DNA from: UMGS1124 sp045541255
Lineage (GTDB): Bacteria > Bacillota_I > Bacilli_A > RF39 > UBA660
DNA: 46,983 bases
NCBI GenBank assembly: GCA_045541255.1
Contig: JAZQIU010000017.1
Coordinates: 1 to 46,983, forward strand
Direction: 5' to 3'
Shown piece after piece: positions 25,651 to 35,011 of this stretch; position 1 is the first letter of the stretch, and every line of letters begins with the position of its first letter. The notes beneath the pieces were generated by a model. It did not search any database. It was not told where the DNA came from and was given only the letters and a program-made list of their open reading frames with translations. Both the position numbers and the translations under genes were made by a program.

Positions 25651-25707
25651 CTTTTTAAAAGTTTTTTATTTTATATAAAAATATATTATAATTAAATTGG
25701 TGGTAGT

Positions 25708-26808
25708 ATGAATACTTATTTATTATCTATATCAAAAGCAATATTAATATTTCCTTTTATAGCATTTATCATAACATTACCCTTTATGATAATAAACTAT
25801 AATAAATATGGTTCTATATCTAAACTAAGAACTCTAATAATATATTCGTTTGTTCTTTATTTATTATGTGCATTCTTCCTGGTTATATTTCCTATGCCTA
25901 GTCAAGAATACGTGAATAATTTAACTATACCTAAATATCAATTAATGCCGTTTAATTTTGTAAATGACTTAAGATATACATTAAACTTTAGTTTAAATAG
26001 TGTTAGTGGTTTTATTAAATTATTAAAACTTCCTACTTTTTATCAACCAATATTTAATATAATTTTAACTATACCATTTGGTATGTACTTAAGATATTAT
26101 TATAAATGCAATTTTAAGAAAACATTAATCTTATCCATACTGTTAACTTTATTTTTTGAAATAACACAACTAACAGGTATATTTGGTATTTATTCAAGAA
26201 ATTATAGAATGTTTGATGTAGATGATATATTATTTAATACATTAGGTGGGATATTTGGATATTTGTTATGTGGACTATTTATAAAAATTCTCCCATCTAG
26301 AGAAACCATAGATAATAAATCTTTTAAAATGGGTAAGTCTGTTACAGGAATACGAAGATTGGTAGCATTTATAATAGATAATTTTTTCGCAACTTTATTC
26401 TTTGGAATAATTTTAATAATATCTTTATTAAAAGAAAATAATATGAATAATTTAGATCTGTATTTATATTTTATTATTACTGCTTATATTATATTTGTTT
26501 TTATACCAATAATTTTTAACGGTAGAACAATTGGTAAAAGTTTAGTAAAAATAAAAATAGACGATAAATTTTATAAATTGTTTGTTAGAGTTAATATAAT
26601 GTATATTTCATTCTATTTATTACCATTTATAATATTCTTATTAATATATAATAATTATTTGACAGGTTTATTATTAATGTTTATATACTTTATATTTATA
26701 CTTATTTGTATATACGAATTATTTTCAAATAAATTATTATGGTACGAGAAATTAACAAAAACAAAAAATATAAGTACTATTAAAATAGTTGAAGAATTTA
26801 ATATTTGA
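25708..26808 (+). CDS. VanZ-like plus RDD membrane protein
   Basis: 366 residues, about eight membrane segments. The N-terminal ~200 residues form a VanZ-like domain (IPFGMYLRYY, FEITQL, FDVDDILFNTLGG). The C-terminal ~150 form an RDD domain (IRRLVAFIIDN, then NGRTIGKSLVKIKI). VanZ-RDD fusions are common in Bacillota and their role is not settled; envelope stress or lipid-linked transport has been suggested. GGTGGT precedes the ATG. It has its own terminator and is followed by der. Confidence 0.85.
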   Translation: MNTYLLSISKAILIFPFIAFIITLPFMIINYNKYGSISKLRTLIIYSFVLYLLCAFFLVIFPMPSQEYVNNLTIPKYQLMPFNFVNDLRYTLNFSLNSVSGFIKLLKLPTFYQPIFNIILTIPFGMYLRYYYKCNFKKTLILSILLTLFFEITQLTGIFGIYSRNYRMFDVDDILFNTLGGIFGYLLCGLFIKILPSRETIDNKSFKMGKSVTGIRRLVAFIIDNFFATLFFGIILIISLLKENNMNNLDLYLYFIITAYIIFVFIPIIFNGRTIGKSLVKIKIDDKFYKLFVRVNIMYISFYLLPFIIFLLIYNNYLTGLLLMFIYFIFILICIYELFSNKLLWYEKLTKTKNISTIKIVEEFNI

Positions 26809-26826
26809 CTTCAACTATTTTTTATT
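26783..26826 (+). terminator. Terminator after the VanZ-RDD gene
   Basis: A 12-bp stem (aaatagttgaag, 26783-26794, with cttcaactattt, 26809-26820) overlaps the end of the coding region and is followed by T residues. Confidence 0.85.
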
Positions 26827-26884
26827 TGTTTTAAATGATATAATATGATAAAATATTGACTGACAAAAAAGGGGAGGTACTTTT

Positions 26885-28192
26885 ATGCGTAAAACAGTTT
26901 GTTTAATAGGAAGACCAAATACAGGTAAATCAACTTTATTTAATAGATTAATAAATGAAAAGAAATCTATTATCGCTGATGAACCTGGGGTTACAAGAGA
27001 TAGAATATATGGAATAGTAAATTATAAAGATAAGAGTTTTAATTTAATTGATACAGGTGGAATAGATCTAGAAATAAAAGATTTTAACTCATCAATTAAA
27101 GTACAAGCAGAACTAGCTATGGATGAAAGTGATGTAATTGTTTTTGTAGTTGATGGAAGAGAATCCTTAACTCTAAATGATTTAAAAATTAGAGACTATT
27201 TATTAAAAACTGATAAAAAAGTTATTGTTGCAATAAATAAAATAGATGATAAAATCCATGAAGAAAATATATATTCATATTACGAATTAGGTTTGGATAA
27301 TATGATTATGATTTCAGGAGAACATAAAAGAGGTATAGATAAATTATTAGACGAAATAACCAAAGATTTTAATCCATATACTACTGAAGAAAAAGATTCT
27401 ACATTAAAATTTTCGCTTATTGGTAGACCTAATGTAGGTAAGAGTAGTTTAGTTAATGCTATATTAAACGAAGAAAGATGTTTAGTAAGTGATATAGCAG
27501 GAACTACTAGAGATTCTTTAGATACAAAATTCACTTATGATAAACGAGATTATACTATAATAGATACTGCTGGGATGAGAAAAAAAGGTAAAATATATGA
27601 AAATATTGAAAAATATAGTTTGATTAGAAGTTTAAAATCTATTGAGCGTAGTGATGTTTGTGTAGTAGTTATAAATGCTGAAGAAGGTATTATAGAGCAT
27701 GATAAACATATAGCATCATATGCTATTGATGCTGGTAAGGCAATCGTGTTAGTGGTTAATAAATGGGATACAGTTGAAGATAAAGATATGGAAATGAAAA
27801 AATGGATAAAAGATATAAGAAACAACTTCCAATTCGTTCCTTATGCTCCAATAGTATTCTTAAGTGCTAAGACTAAATCGAGAATACATACACTTATGCC
27901 AGAAGTAATCAAATCATATGAAAGTGCAACAAGAGAAATCAAAACTAGTGCATTAAACGATGTAATTAGAGAAGCAGTTATGTTACATATGCCACCTAGT
28001 TATAAAGGTAAAAGATTAAAAATATATTTCGTAAATCAATCAGGAAGTCAACCACCTAAATTTACTTTTAATGTAAATAATAAAGGTTTAGTACATTTTA
28101 GTTACGAAAGATATTTAGAAAATAAAATAAGAGAATCTTTTGACTTAGTTGGTACACCAATAATATTACAATTTAAAAATAAAAGTGAATAA
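26885..28192 (+). CDS. der: Ribosome assembly GTPase Der (EngA)
   Basis: 435 residues, the standard Der size. Two tandem GTPase domains are complete: GRPNTGKST, DTGG and NKID in the first; GRPNVGKSS, DTAGM and NKWD in the second. The C-terminal KH-like domain (about 355-435) follows. It acts in 50S subunit maturation. GGGGAGG lies just before the ATG and a TATAAT at 26839-26844 is a likely -10 box. Two more genes follow with spacings of 2 bp and a 1-bp overlap, indicating an operon. Confidence 0.96.
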   Translation: MRKTVCLIGRPNTGKSTLFNRLINEKKSIIADEPGVTRDRIYGIVNYKDKSFNLIDTGGIDLEIKDFNSSIKVQAELAMDESDVIVFVVDGRESLTLNDLKIRDYLLKTDKKVIVAINKIDDKIHEENIYSYYELGLDNMIMISGEHKRGIDKLLDEITKDFNPYTTEEKDSTLKFSLIGRPNVGKSSLVNAILNEERCLVSDIAGTTRDSLDTKFTYDKRDYTIIDTAGMRKKGKIYENIEKYSLIRSLKSIERSDVCVVVINAEEGIIEHDKHIASYAIDAGKAIVLVVNKWDTVEDKDMEMKKWIKDIRNNFQFVPYAPIVFLSAKTKSRIHTLMPEVIKSYESATREIKTSALNDVIREAVMLHMPPSYKGKRLKIYFVNQSGSQPPKFTFNVNNKGLVHFSYERYLENKIRESFDLVGTPIILQFKNKSE

Positions 28193-28194
28193 AT

Positions 28195-28812
28195 ATGAAA
28201 ATAGAATTAAATGGAATAAATTTTGATGTTGTTATAACAAAAAAGAGAATAAAAAATATTTATTTTAGAATAAAAGAAGATTTGAAAATATATGTTAGCT
28301 GCAGTTATTTATGCAGTGATAGTTATATAGAAAAACTGCTTATAAAAAATGAAAAAGATATTATAAAAATGTATAACAACATGAAAACTAAAGTTAGTGA
28401 TAATAATGTCTATTATTTAGGCGAAAAATTAGATTTTATCGAAGCTAAAAGAGTTAAAATTGATAATTCATATGCTTATGGACCTAGCATTGAAAAAGTA
28501 AATGATTATTTAGAAAAAAATTCTTTAAAATTTTTTGAATCAAGATTAAATAGGCTTATGATAGAATTTAAATCCTTACCTAAATTTAGACTGAGAATAA
28601 GAAAAATGAAAACTCGTTGGGGAGTATGTAATAAATCAAGTATGACAGTTACTTTAAATACAGAACTTATTCATAAAGATGTAAGTTTAATTGATTATGT
28701 AATAATACATGAATTATGTCATTTCAAACATATGAATCATAGTGCATCATTTTGGAAAGAAGTAGAAAAATATTATCCATATTATAAGTTAGCAAGAAAG
28801 AGGTTGAAGTAA
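28195..28812 (+). CDS. YgjP-like zinc metallopeptidase (DUF45)
   Basis: 205 residues. HELCHFKHMNHSASFW contains the HExxH zinc site with a downstream His, and RIRKMKTRWGVCN before it is typical of the YgjP/WLM (DUF45) family. It is a soluble, probably intracellular peptidase of unknown substrate. It begins 2 bp after der and overlaps the methyltransferase start by one base, so the three are co-translated. Confidence 0.88.
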   Translation: MKIELNGINFDVVITKKRIKNIYFRIKEDLKIYVSCSYLCSDSYIEKLLIKNEKDIIKMYNNMKTKVSDNNVYYLGEKLDFIEAKRVKIDNSYAYGPSIEKVNDYLEKNSLKFFESRLNRLMIEFKSLPKFRLRIRKMKTRWGVCNKSSMTVTLNTELIHKDVSLIDYVIIHELCHFKHMNHSASFWKEVEKYYPYYKLARKRLK

Positions 28813-29531
28813 TGATTGAATCTATAAATAATGAAAAAATTAAAAGATATAGCAAATTATTACAAAAAAAATATAGAGATGAGATAGGGCTTTATATTGT
28901 ATCAACAGATCATTTAGTAAAAGAAGCCTTAAAACAAAACATAGTTCAAGAAATATTTTTGCTTGATGGATATGAAAATAGATATGGAAATGTTACTTAT
29001 GTAAGTGAACAAGTTATGAGAAAATTAACAAGTTTAAAAACTTTACCAAGTGTAGTAGCGATTGTGAAAAAACAAGATTCGAATAATATTAAAGGTAATG
29101 TAATAATGTTAGATGGATTACAAGATCCAGGAAATGTCGGAACAATTATAAGAAGTGCAGTTGCTTTCAATTTTGACACTATAATAGTAGGTAATAATAC
29201 AGTAGATATTTATAATGAAAAAGTATTACGCGCTAGTGAAGGTATGATTTATAACATAAATATTATAAAAAAAGATTTAGTAGATTCAATTATGGATTTG
29301 AAACTAAAAGGATATACTGTAATAGGAACTAAAGTAGATAAGGGTAAAAAAATTGAAGATATAACTTGCAACAAATATGCCTTTATAGTTGGTAACGAAG
29401 GTAATGGTATTAGTGATGAAATACTAGATATGTGCGATGAATACATTTATATAGATATGAATAAAAAATGTGAAAGTTTAAATGTAGGTATAGCAAGTAG
29501 TATTGTTATGTATGAAATAAATAAAAAATAA
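28812..29531 (+). CDS. TrmH/SpoU family rRNA 2'-O-methyltransferase
   Basis: 239 residues with a small N-terminal substrate-binding domain (about 1-90) and a SPOUT catalytic domain. NPGNVGTIIRSA-type motif 1 reads DPGNVGTIIRSAVAF; motif 2 is VGNEGNGIS and motif 3 is SLNVGIASSIV, forming the S-adenosylmethionine-binding knot. It 2'-O-methylates a ribose in rRNA. It is the last gene of the der operon. The exact target nucleotide cannot be told. Confidence 0.92.
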   Translation: MIESINNEKIKRYSKLLQKKYRDEIGLYIVSTDHLVKEALKQNIVQEIFLLDGYENRYGNVTYVSEQVMRKLTSLKTLPSVVAIVKKQDSNNIKGNVIMLDGLQDPGNVGTIIRSAVAFNFDTIIVGNNTVDIYNEKVLRASEGMIYNINIIKKDLVDSIMDLKLKGYTVIGTKVDKGKKIEDITCNKYAFIVGNEGNGISDEILDMCDEYIYIDMNKKCESLNVGIASSIVMYEINKK

Positions 29532-29594
29532 ATAATTTACAAATATATATAAATTATGATAAACTTAATTTAGTAGAGCATTAGGACTAAATGC

Positions 29595-29792
29595 CTACTT
29601 GTTTGGAGTGACATTTATTACTGTAGTATTCACTTGAATATTAACAGAAATAGATGTCTTTTTATTATGTCTACTAGGTAAACTTTTTATAATAAGTAGA
29701 ATTACTTCTAACAAAACTAATAACACCTCTAATCTATCCCAAAACCCCCAAAGGTGTAGAAGGATAGAAAGATGATAACTATTAGTAGACAT
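29595..29792 (-). CDS. Possible small hydrophobic peptide gene (toxin-like)
   Basis: This open frame on the minus strand encodes a strongly hydrophobic stretch (LLVLLEVILLIIK) followed by SLPSRHNKK and a beta-like tail. A promoter (29816-29843) would start transcription about 17 bases before its ATG at 29792. A better binding site, AGAGGTG, precedes an internal TTG giving a ~39-residue peptide beginning LEVILLIIK. The size, single membrane helix plus basic residues, and strongly structured DNA suggest a type I toxin-antitoxin gene, but I recognise no family and it could be a chance frame within a structured RNA. Confidence 0.4.
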   Translation of the reverse strand: MSTNSYHLSILLHLWGFWDRLEVLLVLLEVILLIIKSLPSRHNKKTSISVNIQVNTTVINVTPNK

Positions 29793-29815
29793 CTATTCCC
29801 AACGCTCGAGAAACT

Positions 29816-29843
29816 ATAATAATGAATTTTTTTAAAATATCAA
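29816..29843 (-). promoter_or_regulatory. Minus-strand promoter for the small peptide or antisense RNA
   Basis: Read on the minus strand: TTGATA, a 16-base spacer and TATTAT. Predicted start near 29809. Confidence 0.5.
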
Positions 29844-29874
29844 CTCATTCGACAAAACTAGTTAAAATATTACT

Positions 29875-29902
29875 TATAGAAATAAAAGTTCTATATTTTT
29901 TT
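29875..29902 (+). terminator. Plus-strand terminator upstream of mutS
   Basis: Stem tatagaa/ttctata, 7-base loop, seven T residues. No plus-strand gene precedes it closely, which suggests a transcribed RNA in the 29550-29900 region. Confidence 0.65.
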
Positions 29903-29970
29903 ATAAAAGTATAACAAAATAATTTCTTAATTTTTTATTTTTTGTTATAATATTTAAACGAGGTAGTACT

Positions 29971-32511
29971 ATGAAAAGATGTGAAGTAAATTACGAAGAT
30001 TTATCACCAATGATGCAACAATATATGGATATAAAAAAAGATTATGAAGATGTATTGTTATTCTATCGTATTGGAGATTTTTATGAATTGTTTTTTGAAG
30101 ATGGAGAAACAGCTAGTAGAGAACTAGAACTTACTTTAACTGGTAAAAATGCTGGATTAAAAGAACGTGTTCCTATGTGTGGAGTACCACATCATTCAGC
30201 TAAATCATATATTGAAAGATTAGTAAATAAATCATACAAAGTAGCTATCGTAGAACAGTTAGAAGACGCTAAAAATACAAAAGGTATGGTTAAACGTGGA
30301 GTGGTACAAGTATTTAGTAAAGGTACTTTAGTAGATTTAGAATATTTAGATAGCAAAGATTCTAATTACATAGGAAGTATAATTGATTACAATTATGAAT
30401 ATTTAATTACTTATGCAGATATATCTACTGGAGAAATATATTCATTAAGTTTAATACACGATAAAGATAAATTAATAAATGAAATTCTAAATTTAAATTT
30501 AAAAGAAATATTAATAACTAATGATTTTGATTTATCTTTACTTAATACTTTAAAAAATAACTATAATATAAACATAACTATAAGTGATAAACTATTAGAA
30601 GATAAATATACTAATTGTTATAAAAATATAAATGATGAAAGAATAATATATGGTATAAAACATCTCTTTTATTATTTATCAGTAACAGAATTAAATGAAT
30701 TAGATCATATGAATGAAGTTGCTATTGTTAAACGTGATGATTATTTAAATATGGATGTTCATACAGTCAGAAATTTAGAATTGTTTGAAACTTTAAGGCT
30801 AAAAGAAAGACAATATTCGCTTATATGGTTATTAGATAAAACTAAAACTGCAATGGGAGCAAGAACATTAAAGAATATGTTAATGCATCCTTTAAAAGAT
30901 ATAAATTTAATTAACGAAAGATTAGATATAGTAGAAAAATTAAATAATGAATTTTTATTACGTGAAAATTTAAGAAATAATCTATATGAAGTTTATGACT
31001 TAGAAAGATTATGTGGTAAAGTTATATGTGGTACTTTAAATGCAAGAGATTTATTACAAATAAAAAGATCATTAAGCGTTTTACCGAATATTAAAAGTAT
31101 ATTAAAAGATTTAGGATTTAATTATAAATTAAGCGATCACAAAGAATTATATGAATTGTTAGAAAGAAGTATATATGAAGAACCTCCTATAACAATTAAA
31201 GAAGGATATTTAATTAAAAGCGGCTATAATACTGAACTTGATGAACTTAAAGAGCTACGTAGTGGTGGAAAAGAATTTATTAGTTCTCTAGAAACCATAG
31301 AAAGAGAAAAAACTGGTATAAGTAATCTAAAAGTTGGTTTTAATAAAGTGTTTGGTTATTATATAGAAGTTAGTCGTGGTCAACTAGAGAAAATAAAAGA
31401 TGAATTTGGTTGGGAAAGAAGACAAACTTTAACAAATGCAGAAAGATTTATAACACCTACATTAAAAGAAAAAGAAGCTTTAGTATTAAATGCTGAAGAA
31501 CGTATTGTAGAATTAGAATACAATCTATTTATGGAAATAAAAAGTATTGTTAAAGAAAATATTAGAGAATTAAAGAAAACTGCATATACATTAAGTCTAT
31601 TAGATGCTTATGCTTCTTTGTCTATTGTTAGCGAAGAATACAAATTAGTTAGACCAAGATTAGTTGAAGAGAGAAAAGTGGAAATACTTGATGGATTTCA
31701 TCCGGTAGTAGAAACAGTTTCAAAAGTAGAATATGTAAAAAATGATATCATTATGGATGAAGATACTAATACATTATTAATTACAGGACCTAATATGAGT
31801 GGTAAGAGTACATATATGAGACAATTTGCTATTACAATAATAATGGCTCAAATAGGCTCTTTCGTACCTGCATCAAGTGCTATATTACCTGTGTTTGATT
31901 CCATATTTACTCGTATAGGAGCGAGTGATGATTTGGTTGGTGGAGAATCAACATTTATGGTAGAAATGTTAGAAGCTCGAAATGCAATAGTTAACGCAAC
32001 AAAAAATAGTTTGATTTTATTTGATGAATTGGGTAGGGGAACAGCAACATACGATGGCTTATCGATAGCACAATCCATTCTTGAGTATGTTGACACTAAT
32101 ATAAAATGCAAAACATTATTTTCAACTCATTATCACGAATTAACTAGTTTAGAAAGTACACATAAAACTATAAAAAACGTTCATGTAGAAGCAGTTGATA
32201 ACGATGGAGTAATAACATTCTTACATAAAGTAACGCCGGGCGCTGTAGATAAGAGTTATGGTATACATGTAGCATCATTAGCAAAAATGCCAGACAGTGT
32301 TATATCTCGTGCTAGTGAAATATTAAATATTTATGAAAGCGATAAAAATAAAAAAAACATTCCTCAAAAAACAGAACAAATTAAATTTGAATTTGTAGAT
32401 AAAAAAGATGATAAATTAAAAAAAGAAATAGATACCATTGATATACTAAACATTACACCAATAGAAGCAATAAATATTTTATATAGATTGAAAGAAATAT
32501 CAAAAAAATAA
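29971..32511 (+). CDS. mutS: DNA mismatch repair protein MutS
   Basis: 846 residues, normal for MutS1. The mismatch-reading motif FYELFFED follows YRIGD at the N-terminus (Phe-Tyr-Glu near residue 38). Connector, lever and clamp domains fill the middle, and the ABC-type ATPase has Walker A GPNMSGKST at 606-614, DELGRGT and STHYHELT. A C-terminal helical tail mediates dimer/tetramer contact. GAGGTAG precedes the ATG and an extended -10 lies before it. mutL, usually next, is not in the window. Confidence 0.97.
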   Translation: MKRCEVNYEDLSPMMQQYMDIKKDYEDVLLFYRIGDFYELFFEDGETASRELELTLTGKNAGLKERVPMCGVPHHSAKSYIERLVNKSYKVAIVEQLEDAKNTKGMVKRGVVQVFSKGTLVDLEYLDSKDSNYIGSIIDYNYEYLITYADISTGEIYSLSLIHDKDKLINEILNLNLKEILITNDFDLSLLNTLKNNYNINITISDKLLEDKYTNCYKNINDERIIYGIKHLFYYLSVTELNELDHMNEVAIVKRDDYLNMDVHTVRNLELFETLRLKERQYSLIWLLDKTKTAMGARTLKNMLMHPLKDINLINERLDIVEKLNNEFLLRENLRNNLYEVYDLERLCGKVICGTLNARDLLQIKRSLSVLPNIKSILKDLGFNYKLSDHKELYELLERSIYEEPPITIKEGYLIKSGYNTELDELKELRSGGKEFISSLETIEREKTGISNLKVGFNKVFGYYIEVSRGQLEKIKDEFGWERRQTLTNAERFITPTLKEKEALVLNAEERIVELEYNLFMEIKSIVKENIRELKKTAYTLSLLDAYASLSIVSEEYKLVRPRLVEERKVEILDGFHPVVETVSKVEYVKNDIIMDEDTNTLLITGPNMSGKSTYMRQFAITIIMAQIGSFVPASSAILPVFDSIFTRIGASDDLVGGESTFMVEMLEARNAIVNATKNSLILFDELGRGTATYDGLSIAQSILEYVDTNIKCKTLFSTHYHELTSLESTHKTIKNVHVEAVDNDGVITFLHKVTPGAVDKSYGIHVASLAKMPDSVISRASEILNIYESDKNKKNIPQKTEQIKFEFVDKKDDKLKKEIDTIDILNITPIEAINILYRLKEISKK

Positions 32512-32527
32512 ATTATATCTTCGAAAA

Positions 32528-32569
32528 ATTATATAACAAAGTAAGAGTTAAAGTTATATAATTTTTTTT
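32528..32569 (+). terminator. Terminator after mutS
   Basis: A 10-bp stem (attatataac/gttatataat) with a 15-base loop and a T tract. Confidence 0.85.
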
Positions 32570-32697
32570 ATTCAAAAATCGACATTATCTGTATTTAAAA
32601 CATACTAAAATCATAGTAGAACTATCAGTTCATGTTAATTAAATTTTGATTATGTTAACATAATAATATAAATAATCTAGAGAGGATATGAAGTATA

Positions 32698-34551
32698 TTG
32701 AAATTGAATAAAAAGGCTTTTACTTTAGTGGAAATAATAATATGTATAGCATTAATAACTTTAATTGCAACAATAACAATTTTTGTTGTAAAACCAAAAG
32801 GCTCTAACGATAACGAGAAATATATTAGCGCCTTAAAAAGTAGTGCAGTTGTCTATTTTGAAAAAAATAAGATATTGAAAGAAATAATAAAACATAATGA
32901 TAATGAATTGTATGTATCTATAAATCATTTGGTAAATAGTGGGTTAATAGATGAAGAACAATTTAATCCTATACGAGGAACAAATAATAAAAATATAATG
33001 GATGATTGTGTAAAAATATTTTATGATGAAGAAAATGTGATAGATATTGAATACCCTACGTCTATGTGTAAAAATCCTATCATAATTGAAAAAGAAGAAA
33101 CAACATCGCCTAAAGAGGAAACAACATCGCCTAAAGAGGAAACGACAGAAAATAAAGATAAAGCATATTTCTATTGGTATCCTATAGAATACGAGTATAG
33201 GGGAGAAAAAACAAATAATTTAAGTGATTTGAGTTTTGTAGATAGTGATGAAGCTTATAAATATTTTGAATATTTAATTAATAATGAAGAAAATTACTCT
33301 ATCGAAGAAGCCATTAAAAGCAATTTAGAATTCAACACAATGATTTCTTCTCCAACAATAACTAAAGTAGGTTTTGTGGTTTGCTCTGAAGAATGTAAAG
33401 AATTAGGCACGAACGATGAATTTCTAATAGAAGAAACAGGAGAAAAGATAAAATTAGATATTTCTCCACTATATTTAGGTATGGATGGAAATTATGATAA
33501 TGGTATAGTTTCAAAAACAGGAGTGAGTATTTATATATCAGATTCGGTAAATAATCAAAAATTTTGGAAAGAAATCTCTAAATATAACTTAGAATCCTCT
33601 ATGCTCGAATATTCTAAAGATGAATATAGTGAGCACATTCTTTTATTTGATTTTGTATTCTTAAATGATAATTCCGGACCTATCTTAATCCATAAAGATT
33701 CTTATGAAAAATATAATTATTCAAGTTGGGGTGACGCTGATACAATAACATACTATCCATATGGAGGATTTCCATATGATTGGGGATATACCAATTATCC
33801 ATATAACGAATACCTATGGATGGGTAGTAGGACTTATTTAGATTCTTCATTATTTAGAGATTATTATTTATTTGATAATGTTGAAGGTCTAATAAATGTA
33901 AATAAATATATATTGGGTACAGATAAAAATGGCAATAATATTTATGCCACAGAAAAAAATACTGACTATGACGTTTGGGATAAACCAACAACTGAAATAT
34001 ATGAACAACTAACTTCTAAATTAAATGAAGATGTAGATATGGGGTATTGGGGGTCTACAATTGCAATTGATTTTAAAGATAGTATAGGTAATAAAACATC
34101 ACAAAATTTATATGTAGAAATACACGATATTTATCCTTATCCAATAAAAGAACTTCCAAGTTCAATTAATATAACAAATATGAGTGATGTTGATACAGAA
34201 GTGAATGAATTATTAAGAAAATATATAGCAGTAGCCAATCATGACATTGAGCAATGTGGAGAAGGAAATGTAGTTTCTATAACCTTGTGTAAAGAAAATA
34301 AAAACAGTTGTTTCTACAATGAACCTAATTATAGAAAAGGAAATTATTATTACCTGAGTATAGGAGTTGTTGATAATTGTAGTGGTAGAGATTTTATATG
34401 GCCTGTAGAAATTAATTTATATACAAGCTATTATTCGCCGGAAGAAGATATACCACCTATTGAAGGTGGATGTGACTTATATGGTACATGCCCAGAGATA
34501 GGATGTAGGGGAGATTATTATTGTTATTTGGAATATCCAGATACTGAATAA
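32698..34551 (+). CDS. Large type IV prepilin-like protein, TTG start
   Basis: 617 residues. The N-terminus KKAFTLVEIIICIALI is a class III prepilin leader: six residues before the cleavage site (Ala7/Phe8), Glu at +5, then a hydrophobic helix. Pilins are usually 120-200 residues, so the ~580-residue ectodomain is exceptional. It begins with a seven-residue repeat (TTSPKEE) and ends in a Cys-rich tail. The TTG start is supported by AGAGAGGA about ten bases upstream; the nearby ATG at 32688 is out of frame. A small membrane protein and a PilB-like ATPase lie downstream. Probably a minor pilin or tip adhesin. Confidence 0.85.
   Translation: MKLNKKAFTLVEIIICIALITLIATITIFVVKPKGSNDNEKYISALKSSAVVYFEKNKILKEIIKHNDNELYVSINHLVNSGLIDEEQFNPIRGTNNKNIMDDCVKIFYDEENVIDIEYPTSMCKNPIIIEKEETTSPKEETTSPKEETTENKDKAYFYWYPIEYEYRGEKTNNLSDLSFVDSDEAYKYFEYLINNEENYSIEEAIKSNLEFNTMISSPTITKVGFVVCSEECKELGTNDEFLIEETGEKIKLDISPLYLGMDGNYDNGIVSKTGVSIYISDSVNNQKFWKEISKYNLESSMLEYSKDEYSEHILLFDFVFLNDNSGPILIHKDSYEKYNYSSWGDADTITYYPYGGFPYDWGYTNYPYNEYLWMGSRTYLDSSLFRDYYLFDNVEGLINVNKYILGTDKNGNNIYATEKNTDYDVWDKPTTEIYEQLTSKLNEDVDMGYWGSTIAIDFKDSIGNKTSQNLYVEIHDIYPYPIKELPSSINITNMSDVDTEVNELLRKYIAVANHDIEQCGEGNVVSITLCKENKNSCFYNEPNYRKGNYYYLSIGVVDNCSGRDFIWPVEINLYTSYYSPEEDIPPIEGGCDLYGTCPEIGCRGDYYCYLEYPDTE
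33097..33138 (+). repeat. 21-bp tandem repeat, two full copies
   Basis: The unit starting gaaacaacatcgcct occurs at 33097-33117 and 33118-33138 and begins a third, diverged copy. It encodes ETTSPKE and may vary in number between strains. Confidence 0.8.
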
Positions 34552-34567
34552 TTAAAGGAGAAAATAT

Positions 34568-34954
34568 ATGAAAAAAAATAGAGTAATAATAATTATATTA
34601 AGTGTAATAATAGTAATATTAACAGGTATATTAATATATCAATATATAAATATAAGTAATAAATATGAAAAAAGAATAAGTAAAAAAGAACACTATACTA
34701 AAATACAAAACAAAATAACTGCCTATTCAAAAATCCTTTTTACAGAAATAACGATACCTGAAGAAAGAAAAAAAGGAATTATACATATAACTTTAGAATC
34801 ATTAGAAAAAAGAGGTTTTCCAGTAGATGATATTATTAGTTATGATGGAGAAAAATGTGACAAAACTTCGACATATACACTAGTTTCTTTTAAAGATAAT
34901 GATTATGAATTTAATGTATATTATAAATGTGGTAAAGATTCTAATTATAAATAA
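34568..34954 (+). CDS. Small single-pass membrane protein beside the prepilin gene
   Basis: 128 residues. A basic N-terminus, one membrane helix (about 6-26), a Lys-rich coil and a small external domain with Cys in GEKCDK and YKCGK. AAAGGAG precedes the ATG, 16 bp after the prepilin stop, so it is co-transcribed. The topology resembles assembly proteins of pilus systems but no family was recognised. Confidence 0.7.
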   Translation: MKKNRVIIIILSVIIVILTGILIYQYINISNKYEKRISKKEHYTKIQNKITAYSKILFTEITIPEERKKGIIHITLESLEKRGFPVDDIISYDGEKCDKTSTYTLVSFKDNDYEFNVYYKCGKDSNYK

Positions 34955-34955
34955 T

Positions 34956-34986
34956 AAAAAAACACAATTATCATTGTGTTTTTTTT
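34956..34986. terminator. Bidirectional terminator
   Basis: Stem aacacaat/attgtgtt, loop tatc, flanked by A on one side and T on the other. It separates the prepilin genes from the convergent ATPase gene. Confidence 0.9.
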
Positions 34987-35011
34987 ATTAAAAAAGAGAA
35001 TAAATTCTCCT

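Larger units (their letters stand above)
29532..29970. other. 439-bp intergenic region with paired repeats
   Basis: Between the methyltransferase and mutS. Hairpin gtag-gcatt/aatgc-ctac is at 29571-29598. A long-range inverted repeat, aatagatgtct with agacatctatt, spans about 29650-29797. Interleaved dyads ACACCT/AGGTGT and CTATCC/GGATAG (about 29723-29766) would form a pseudoknot in RNA. A plus-strand terminator ends at 29902. An extended -10 (TGTTATAAT, about 29943-29951) precedes mutS. Either strand could encode a structured RNA. Confidence 0.55.

Noticed and set aside
29532..29970. tmRNA or RNase P RNA
   Set aside because: Size is similar, but no tRNA-like end, tag frame or conserved RNase P core sequences were found.
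33097..33138. Possible CRISPR-like repeat
   Set aside because: Only two adjacent 21-bp coding repeats without spacers; it is a protein linker repeat.
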